Below, piece by piece: positions 58,426 to 64,000 of a stretch of 64,000 nucleotides of DNA; the first letter of the stretch is position 1, and the number at the start of each line of letters is the position of its first letter. The notes beneath the pieces were generated by a model, which saw only the letters and a program-made list of their open reading frames with translations, did no database searches and had not been told where the DNA came from. The position numbers and the translations under genes are program-made. Origin of the DNA: Arthrobacter sp. CAU 1506 (GTDB lineage: Bacteria; Actinomycetota; Actinomycetes; Actinomycetales; Micrococcaceae); assembly GCF_005047635.1 (NCBI RefSeq), contig NZ_SUKC01000011.1, forward strand, positions 62,001 to 126,000. The letters run 5' to 3'.

Positions 58426-58873
58426 CCAGCGGGAGCGTTCGCTCCCGAAAATGGCTGTTGAGGACGATCACCGAGGACGAGCGGAGCACCGTATTGGTCG
58501 CCATCACCTCATCGAGGACGCGCTGCAAATCCGCATTCGAACGGGCCACCACACAGGCCAGCAGGTCGCTTTCGCCGGACACGGTATGCAGTTCCAGCAC
58601 TTCCGGAATCTCGGCGAGCGCAGCGGCCACCGCGTCGTGGCCGGATTCCTGCCGGATCACGAAAGAACAATAGGCGCGCACGACGTAGCCCAGCGCTTCG
58701 GGAGATAGCCGGGGGCCCCAGCCCGACGTCACACCGGCGCGTTGCATCTTGTCCAACCGGGCCTGTACTGTGGCACGCGCTACTTTCAGTACCCGCGAGG
58801 CTTCCAGCACGGACATCCGCGGGTCCTCCGTGAACAGCGCGACGATGTCGGCATCGAGAGAGTCGATCTGCAT
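58400..58873 (-). CDS. Lrp/AsnC-family regulator
   Basis: 157 residues from ATG 58873 (AAGGAC upstream); a second in-frame ATG at 58903 lacks a ribosome site. HTH reads LDADIVALFTEDPRMSVLEA and ARATVQARLDKMQ, and the C-terminal RAM/AsnC effector domain reads VIRQESGHDAVAAALAEIPE and VSGESDLLACVVARSNADL. Divergent from an amino acid permease, with palindrome GACAAATTGTC (58926-58936) between them, so it probably regulates that transporter. Confidence 0.9.
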   Translation of the reverse strand: MQIDSLDADIVALFTEDPRMSVLEASRVLKVARATVQARLDKMQRAGVTSGWGPRLSPEALGYVVRAYCSFVIRQESGHDAVAAALAEIPEVLELHTVSGESDLLACVVARSNADLQRVLDEVMATNTVLRSSSVIVLNSHFRERTLPLVKAAADPR

Positions 58874-58925
58874 GACGCTGGGCGTCCTTTCACGTTCGGT
58901 CATCGCCGGGTGCGGGAAACCGCTA

Positions 58926-58936
58926 GACAAATTGTC
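58926..58936. promoter_or_regulatory. Candidate Lrp/AsnC operator
   Basis: Perfect palindrome GACAA-A-TTGTC in the 101-bp divergent promoter region between the Lrp-type regulator and the amino acid permease. Confidence 0.6.
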
Positions 58937-58974
58937 AGCCTTCGGGCTGCTTTCACCAAACAACAGGACAGTCG

Positions 58975-60387
58975 ATGCCACGACCGCGAGCCAATACCGC
59001 ACACCACCGCGACTCCACCGGCACGGCGCCCGGCAGGCTTGGCCACGGCATGAAACAGCGCCAGCTGATCATGATGGGTCTCGGCAGCGCGATCGGCGCC
59101 GGGCTTTTCCTCGGCTCCGGAGCGGGCATCCAGGCCGCCGGGCCCGCCGTGCTGATCTCCTACCTGTTGGCCGGCACGCTGGTGATCATCGTGATGTGGG
59201 CCCTGGGTGAAATGGCCGCGGCCAACCCCAGCAGCGGCGCCTTCTCGACGTACGCGGAGAAGGCGCTCGGCCGCACTGCCGGCGCCACCATCGGCTGGCT
59301 CTGGTGGCTGCAGTTGGTCGTGGTGATCGCGGCTGAGGCGGTCGGGGCCGCCGGCCTCTTGGCCACCATCTGGCCGTCGCTGCCTGTCTGGTTGCTCGCG
59401 CTGGTCTTCATGGTGGTCTTCACGGTGATCAACCTCTTCGGTGTGCGCAACTACGGAGAATTCGAGTTCTGGTTCGCCATCTTCAAGGTCGTCGCCATCC
59501 TGGCCTTTCTCGCCATCGGTGCGGCGCTGATCTTTGGCTGGCTGCCCGACGTGGCCTCGCCCGGACTGGGCGTGATCTTCGGCGAAGACGGTTTCGCCCC
59601 CAACGGCATCGCCGGCATCGGCGCCGGGCTGCTGGTGGTGATCTTCGCCTTCGGCGGCACCGAGATCGTGGCCGTAGCGGCAGCGGAGACCGAAAACCCG
59701 GGCACCAGCGTCGCCAAGGCCATCCGCACCGTGGTCTGGCGCATTCTGGTGTTCTACTTCGGGTCCGTGCTGGTCATCGCCTTGACCGTGCCGTGGGATT
59801 CGCCCGCCTTGGCATCCCCCTTCGCCGCGGTGCTCTCCGAGGCGAAGATTCCCGGGGCGGACACAGCCATCACCTTGGTCGCAGCCATCGCGCTGCTCTC
59901 GGCACTCAACGCCAACCTGTACGGGGCCTCGCGGATGATTTTCTCCCTCTCGGAGCGGGGCGAGGCGCCTCACGCACTGCAACGGCTCAGCCAGCGCCGG
60001 GTTCCGATGAGGGCGGTGTTCGCGTCCGTGGCCTTCGGCTTCGTGGCCACCGTGCTGGAACTGGTCTTCCCGGAGCGGGTCCTCCCTGTGTTGCTGAATA
60101 TCGTTGGGTCGACCTGCCTGGTGGTCTGGGGGATGGTGCTGCTGTCCCAGTTGGTGTTGCGCCGCCGGGCTGACCGCGAGGGCACCGAACTGCCGTTCCG
60201 GATGCGCGGCTTCCCCGCCGTCACCTTCATCGGCCTGGCCTTGCTGACCATCATCCTGGTGCTGGGTTTCTTCTCCCCGGCCACCGGCATTCAACTGCTC
60301 TCCACCCTGGGGCTCATTGCCGGCATCGCCGTAGCGGCGAAAATCAACGCCCGCAGAAACACGGCAAAAAGCCCCGTTGCCCCCTGA
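58975..60387 (+). CDS. Amino acid permease, AAT/GABA-permease family
   Basis: 470-residue APC-superfamily transporter with about 12 helices. KQRQLIMMGLGSAIGAGLFL is the signature of the first helix, followed by ALGEMAAANPSSGAFSTYAE, FGGTEIVAVAAAETENPGTS and LNANLYGASRMIFSLSERG. ATG 58975 has AGGACA upstream; an internal ATG at 59050 is also possible. Controlled, by position, by the divergent Lrp-type regulator. Substrate unknown; many relatives carry proline, GABA or aromatic amino acids. Confidence 0.92.
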   Translation: MPRPRANTAHHRDSTGTAPGRLGHGMKQRQLIMMGLGSAIGAGLFLGSGAGIQAAGPAVLISYLLAGTLVIIVMWALGEMAAANPSSGAFSTYAEKALGRTAGATIGWLWWLQLVVVIAAEAVGAAGLLATIWPSLPVWLLALVFMVVFTVINLFGVRNYGEFEFWFAIFKVVAILAFLAIGAALIFGWLPDVASPGLGVIFGEDGFAPNGIAGIGAGLLVVIFAFGGTEIVAVAAAETENPGTSVAKAIRTVVWRILVFYFGSVLVIALTVPWDSPALASPFAAVLSEAKIPGADTAITLVAAIALLSALNANLYGASRMIFSLSERGEAPHALQRLSQRRVPMRAVFASVAFGFVATVLELVFPERVLPVLLNIVGSTCLVVWGMVLLSQLVLRRRADREGTELPFRMRGFPAVTFIGLALLTIILVLGFFSPATGIQLLSTLGLIAGIAVAAKINARRNTAKSPVAP

Positions 60388-60436
60388 CTCGCTTGGCAGT
60401 TTGTCCACGCCTTCCCCCAATGGAAGCGACTAACTG

Positions 60437-60449
60437 CGCACGTTGTGCG
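60437..60449. promoter_or_regulatory. Inverted repeat in the E1-alpha promoter region
   Basis: CGCAC-GTT-GTGCG, perfect 5-bp arms with a 3-nt spacer, followed by TTGCAC (60466-60471) and GACTAT (60487-60492), a possible promoter with a short 15-nt spacer. It may be an operator for the dehydrogenase cluster. Confidence 0.4.
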
Positions 60450-60569
60450 GTAAATCAGTTGCAGATTGCACACCCCCGCCTTCGGTGACTATCGTCACGG
60501 TTAGCAACCGACGCCGTCGGCCGCCGCTTCCGGCGGGCCGCGGCACCGAAACTACGTGGAGGAGCAGGC

Positions 60570-61616
60570 ATGAGCGACACTCTTGCCCTGGACCCGTCGG
60601 CCCAGCCCGACCTGTCCGCCGAAGACCTCAAGGAGCTCTACCGGCTGATGGTGGCGGTGCGCCACCTGGACGAATCAGCCATCCGCTGGCAGCGCCAAGG
60701 GCTGATTCCCGGCTACGCGCCGGAGCTTGGCCAGGAAGCCGCGCAGGTCGGCAGCGGCTACGCACTGGATATGGAACGGGACTTCGTGTTTCCGACCTAC
60801 CGGGAAATGGGCGTGGCCCGCACCGTGGGCGTGGATATGGTCGAGTACATGTCCACCCACAAGGCCAGCTGGCACGGCGGACTGTACGATCCCCAAGCAT
60901 CCCGCTTCGCCCCGATCCAGGCCGTGGTGGCCGGCTCCGTGCTGCACGCCGTCGGCTGGGCCCACGGCCAGACGCTTTCCGGCACCCCTGCCGGCGAGCT
61001 CGGGGTGGCCATCACCTACTTCGGCGACGGCGCGAGCTCGCAGGGCGACGTGCATGAAGCCATGAACTTCGCGGCCGTCATGAAGGCCCCCGTGGTCTTC
61101 TTCATCCAGAACAACGGATTCGCCATCTCGGTGCCAACCGAGCGCCAGGTGGCCGGCGGCTCGGTGGCCGCCCGCGCCGCCGGATACGCCATGCCGTCGC
61201 TCCAGGTGGACGGTAACGACGTCGTGGCCGTGCACCAGGCCACGGCTGCCGCTCTGGCCCACGCCCGCTCCGGCAACGGCCCGGCGATCGTGGAAGCCAT
61301 GACCTACCGCCGCGGCCCGCATTCCACCAGTGACGACCCGGGCCGCTACCGCACCCTGGCCGAGGAACGGGCCGACGGCGGAGAGGATCCGCTGGCCCGG
61401 ATGCGCAGCCTGCTGCTGTCCGAGGGCGTCGCCGGCGAGGACTTTTTCGCTGAAACGCTCGAAGCCGCCCAGGCCGAAGAGGAACGGATCCGCCAGGGTG
61501 TGGGAGCACTTGGTTCCCGGCCGGGCACTGAAATGTTCGATTTTGTCTATCAGGAACCCACCCATGCCTTGAAGGCCCAGGCGCGCGCCTGGCGAGAGGA
61601 GTCCGAGCATGTCTGA
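60570..61616 (+). CDS. 2-oxoacid (BCKDH/acetoin) dehydrogenase E1-alpha
   Basis: Thiamine-diphosphate decarboxylase subunit, 348 residues. The ThDP-binding motif starts GDGASSQGDVHEAMNFAAVM and ends IQNNGFAIS (about residues 152-182). The phosphoserine-loop sequence RRGPHSTSDDPGRYR (His251) is characteristic of branched-chain oxoacid E1-alpha; acetoin AcoA is close. ATG 60570 has GGAGGAG 6 nt upstream. It overlaps E1-beta by 8 nt. Confidence 0.92.
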   Translation: MSDTLALDPSAQPDLSAEDLKELYRLMVAVRHLDESAIRWQRQGLIPGYAPELGQEAAQVGSGYALDMERDFVFPTYREMGVARTVGVDMVEYMSTHKASWHGGLYDPQASRFAPIQAVVAGSVLHAVGWAHGQTLSGTPAGELGVAITYFGDGASSQGDVHEAMNFAAVMKAPVVFFIQNNGFAISVPTERQVAGGSVAARAAGYAMPSLQVDGNDVVAVHQATAAALAHARSGNGPAIVEAMTYRRGPHSTSDDPGRYRTLAEERADGGEDPLARMRSLLLSEGVAGEDFFAETLEAAQAEEERIRQGVGALGSRPGTEMFDFVYQEPTHALKAQARAWREESEHV

Positions 61617-62709
61617 GCACACCACTCTCAGCGACCTCGAAGCCGCCATCGACAATACGTTCGGCACCGACGCCCAGCAGGCGTCCGCCGATGTGGTGGA
61701 GCCCGCCGTGGTCACCGCCGTCGAGACCCTCTCCATGCAGCAGGCGCTGAACCGCGCACTGGCCGAGGTGCTGAAGGACAACCCCAAGGCACTGGTGCTG
61801 GGCGAGGACGTCGGACAGCTCGGCGGCGTCTTCCGGATCACCGATGGCCTGCAGAAGAAGTTCGGAGAGGACCGGGTCTTCGACACTCCGCTGGCCGAAT
61901 CGGGCATTCTGGGCATGTCGGTGGGCCTGGCCATGGCCGGCTACCACCCGATCCCCGAGGTGCAGTTCGACGGCTTCGCCTACCCGGCAATCAACCAGAT
62001 TGTCTGCCAGGTGGGCCGCATGAACTACCGCAGCCGCGGCACCATGCCGATGCCGATCACGCTGCGGGTACCCAGCTTCGGCGGCATCCGCGCTCCGGAG
62101 CATCACGGCGAGTCGCTGGAATCGCTGTTCGCCCACGTACCCGGACTGAAGGTGGTCTCCCCCTCCAGCCCGAACGAGGCCTACCACTTGCTCAAGCACG
62201 CCGCGACCCGGCCGGATCCGGTGATCTTCATGGAACCGAAGTCCCGTTACTGGCAGAAGGGCCCGGTGGATACGTCGCCCGCGGCCGATGCCTACTCCCC
62301 CGAAGGTTCCCGGATTGTCCGTGAAGGCAAGCACCTGACGCTGGTGGCCTGGGGTGCCATGGTGGCCCGCTGCCTGCAGGTGGCGGAGCTCGCCGCCGAA
62401 GACGGCATCGACATCGAGGTGCTGGACCTGCGCTGGCTCAAGCCGATCGACGCCGAGGGACTGGCGGCGTCCGTGGCCAAGACGCGACGCGCCGTCGTCG
62501 TGCATGAAGCGCCGCTGACCTCCGGCCTGGGCGCAGAAGTGGCAGCGCTGATCACCGAGCGCTGCTTCGGCACCCTGCGTGCGCCCGTTGAACGGGTGAC
62601 CGGATTCGACGTACCGTACCCGTCAGGAGATCTGGAAGACGAGTACGTACCCAACATTGACCGCATCCTGTTCGGGATCCAGCGAGTATTGGAGTATCGC
62701 CGTGGCTGA
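61609..62709 (+). CDS. 2-oxoacid (BCKDH/acetoin) dehydrogenase E1-beta
   Basis: 366 residues. Transketolase-type E1-beta: MQQALNRALAEVLKDNPKAL, GEDVGQLGGVFRITDGLQKK, RVFDTPLAESGILGMSVGLA, FDGFAYPAINQI and VVHEAPLTSGLGAEVA. An N-terminal ~41-residue extension before the usual start is acidic (DLEAAIDNTFGTDAQQAS) and atypical. ATG 61609 overlaps E1-alpha by 8 nt, and the lipoyl gene overlaps its end by 8 nt. Confidence 0.93.
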   Translation: MSEHTTLSDLEAAIDNTFGTDAQQASADVVEPAVVTAVETLSMQQALNRALAEVLKDNPKALVLGEDVGQLGGVFRITDGLQKKFGEDRVFDTPLAESGILGMSVGLAMAGYHPIPEVQFDGFAYPAINQIVCQVGRMNYRSRGTMPMPITLRVPSFGGIRAPEHHGESLESLFAHVPGLKVVSPSSPNEAYHLLKHAATRPDPVIFMEPKSRYWQKGPVDTSPAADAYSPEGSRIVREGKHLTLVAWGAMVARCLQVAELAAEDGIDIEVLDLRWLKPIDAEGLAASVAKTRRAVVVHEAPLTSGLGAEVAALITERCFGTLRAPVERVTGFDVPYPSGDLEDEYVPNIDRILFGIQRVLEYRRG

Positions 62710-63034
62710 AATTTCGTTCCCCTTGCCCGACTTGGGCGAAGGCCTGATCGAAGCGACCGTGCTGGAGTGGCTGGTTGCCGAGGGCGAGCAGATCGAGCGC
62801 AACCACCCGCTGGTGGAGGTGGAGACCACCAAGTCGGCCGTCGAGCTGCCCTCGCCGCAGGCCGGCAAGGTGGTGAAAATCTACGGCGGCCCCGGTGACA
62901 TCATCAAGGTTGGCGAACCGCTGATCGTCTTCGAGGTTCCCGACGACACCGCCGGTATTGTGGGCACTGTACCGAAGGAAGAAGCGCCCAAGCGCCGCGT
63001 CCGCTTGACCGCGGCGCTCGACGACGAGGACTAA
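62702..63034 (+). CDS. Stand-alone lipoyl-domain protein (E2 without acyltransferase)
   Basis: 110 residues only. Residues 1-80 are a full lipoyl domain with Lys44 in VEVETTKSAVELP and GGPGDIIKVGEPLIVFEV. The tail (KEEAPKRRVRLTAALDDED) is a charged linker. There is no peripheral subunit-binding domain and no catalytic acyltransferase, which are standard in E2. GTG 62702 overlaps E1-beta as GTGGCTGA. The hydrolase gene starts 2 nt after the stop. Confidence 0.9.
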   Translation: MAEISFPLPDLGEGLIEATVLEWLVAEGEQIERNHPLVEVETTKSAVELPSPQAGKVVKIYGGPGDIIKVGEPLIVFEVPDDTAGIVGTVPKEEAPKRRVRLTAALDDED

Positions 63035-63036
63035 GC

Positions 63037-63843
63037 ATGGGAACCCACCGGGAGCACACCGTTGAAGGCGTTGACCCGCACCTGCACGTGCAGGTGCACG
63101 AGGCCGCCGAGGGCACCGAAGGTCCTCGCCGCCCAGTGATCCTGCTCCACGGTTTCGCCTCCTCCGCCAAGCTCAACTGGGAGGACGCCGGCTGGATCAC
63201 CGCGCTGACGCAGGCGGGTCGGCGCGTGGTCACGGTAGACCTTCCCGGCCACGGCGAAAGCACCGCCCCCGAAGAAATGGATGCCTACGCGCCCAGCCGG
63301 ATCCGTGCCGACCTGCTGCAGTTGATTCAGGACGCCAAGGTCCGGCTCTTGAAAGAGGACGACGGCGACACCGGGGTGGACCTGATCGGCTACTCCCTGG
63401 GTGCCCGGCTGGCATGGGAATTCGGCGCCACCCAGCCGGAACTGGTCCGGCGGATGGTACTCGGCGGCCCGGGCAGCGCAGACCCGCTGGCAGACTTCGA
63501 CCTGCATGCCGCTCAGCGCTTCCTGGCCGACGGGACGCCGATCGAGGACGTCAACACCGCTGAACTGCTGCGGATGGCCAAGCTGGTGCCGTCCAACGAC
63601 ATCTTCGCGCTGATGACCATGATCGAAGCGATCAAGACGGAACCGTTTGTGCCGGCCGAAGCTGTGCCAAAAATGCCCATCCTGCTGGTGGCCGGCGACA
63701 GGGACGACCTGGCGTCCACCGCTCCTGAGCTGGAGGCGCTCGCCGAGGCAGCCGAATTGGTGTGGCTGCCTGCCCGCACGCACGCCAATGCGGTGACTTC
63801 CCGCACCTTTAAGACCGCCGCCATCGAATTCCTCGCCGGATAA
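63037..63843 (+). CDS. Alpha/beta hydrolase, probable second half of a split AcoC-like E2
   Basis: 268 residues, alpha/beta hydrolase fold. Oxyanion loop LLHGF, nucleophile Ser120 in GYSLGARLAW, Asp near 221-224 in VAGDRDDLAS and His249 in ARTHANAV. Acetoin dehydrogenase AcoC of Cupriavidus and Pseudomonas carries a lipoyl domain joined to this fold, so the lipoyl gene plus this one look like its two halves. Last gene of the tight cluster. A fresh -10-like TACAAT follows before the kinase gene. Confidence 0.85.
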   Translation: MGTHREHTVEGVDPHLHVQVHEAAEGTEGPRRPVILLHGFASSAKLNWEDAGWITALTQAGRRVVTVDLPGHGESTAPEEMDAYAPSRIRADLLQLIQDAKVRLLKEDDGDTGVDLIGYSLGARLAWEFGATQPELVRRMVLGGPGSADPLADFDLHAAQRFLADGTPIEDVNTAELLRMAKLVPSNDIFALMTMIEAIKTEPFVPAEAVPKMPILLVAGDRDDLASTAPELEALAEAAELVWLPARTHANAVTSRTFKTAAIEFLAG

Positions 63844-63932
63844 CCCATTTTCGCCCCCAACTGTAGACGCCAAGCAGGCTGATCATCGCTACAATTGCCG
63901 ACGACAGCAAAATCCTGGGGCGTGGAGGCTTG

Positions 63933-64000
63933 ATGGAGACAATCCTGGGCGGGCGCTACAGGACACGGGAGCTTATCGGCACCGGTGGGGCAGCGTCTGT
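63933..64000 (+). CDS. Ser/Thr protein kinase, 5' end only
   Basis: The last 68 bases begin a frame METILGGRYRTRELIGTGGA followed by AS, the glycine-rich ATP loop (GTGGAAS) of actinobacterial PknB-type eukaryotic-like kinases. ATG 63933 has GTGGAGG upstream and TACAAT (63890-63895) is a possible -10 box. The rest lies beyond the window. Confidence 0.72.
   Translation, partial: METILGGRYRTRELIGTGGAAS

Noticed and set aside
60431-60475. CRP/GlxR site TGTGC...GCACA upstream of E1-alpha
   Set aside because: The half-sites are about 19 nt apart, far from the 6-nt spacing of the TGTGA-N6-TCACA class.

Overview
This 64 kb window is chromosomal DNA of a high-GC Gram-positive actinobacterium, most likely Arthrobacter or a close relative in the Micrococcaceae. 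The evidence is the GC-rich codon use, GTG and TTG starts chosen by good ribosome binding sites, many genes whose ATG lies 6-7 nt after a TANNNT -10 box (probable leaderless mRNAs), and the gene content: NrtR-controlled nadABC-nifS, ilvBNC-serA-ilvD, Mqo, a short MetRS and LCP proteins. No prophage, insertion sequence, integrase, CRISPR array or rRNA is visible. This is core and near-core chromosome with repeat-rich spacers.

Layout. 1-928: 5' part of leuB. 1.1-3.3 kb: a DesK/NarL-type two-component pair. 3.4-4.5 kb: an LCP lipoprotein. 5.3-8.6 kb: a MacB/FtsX-type ABC exporter. 8.8-11.4 kb: a cupin, an APC-family permease and an unknown protein. 11.6-14.2 kb: metG and an AbiEi/DUF559-like protein. 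14.5-18.0 kb: a second FtsX-type ABC transporter. 18.1-25.5 kb: the branched-chain amino acid and serine block on the minus strand (ilvD; ilvB-ilvN-ilvC; serA), with an attenuator and a 14-residue leader peptide before ilvB. 25.7-30.7 kb: a deaminase, a MocA-like nucleotidyltransferase with a LysR regulator, small unknown proteins and a lipoprotein sugar dehydrogenase. 30.8-34.6 kb: tRNA-Lys(CTT), a butanediol dehydrogenase-like gene with a nitronate monooxygenase-like gene, MarR, Bcp peroxiredoxin and tRNA-Leu(TAG). 35.0-42.7 kb: a peptide/nickel-type ABC importer whose fused ATPase is on the strand opposite to its permeases, with two paralogous binding lipoproteins. 42.8-50.6 kb: mqo, an RND pump with a FUSC-type protein, and a flavin monooxygenase-MarR pair. 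50.8-57.7 kb: a lipoprotein and the NAD operon nrtR-nadA-nadB-nadC-nifS. 57.9-63.8 kb: a membrane protein, an Lrp/AsnC regulator with a divergent amino acid permease, and a 2-oxoacid (or acetoin) dehydrogenase cluster. The window ends in a Ser/Thr kinase gene.

Functional links. The ilv block makes valine, isoleucine and leucine precursors. Its leader peptide carries a VVVLI run, so ilvBNC should respond to charged Val, Leu and Ile tRNAs. NadA needs an Fe-S cluster, and the translationally coupled NifS-like desulfurase is placed to supply sulfur. NrtR has two palindromes in its own promoter, giving a self-regulated NAD operon.

The most unusual locus is at 60.6-63.8 kb. It encodes E1-alpha, E1-beta, a lone 110-residue lipoyl protein and a separate alpha/beta hydrolase, and no normal E2 acyltransferase. 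The last two look like the two halves of an AcoC-type acetoin dehydrogenase E2. Other points of interest are a dispersed ~60-bp palindromic element (two good copies, one decayed), several intergenic repeat families, and a 51-residue membrane microprotein with its own promoter and terminator.
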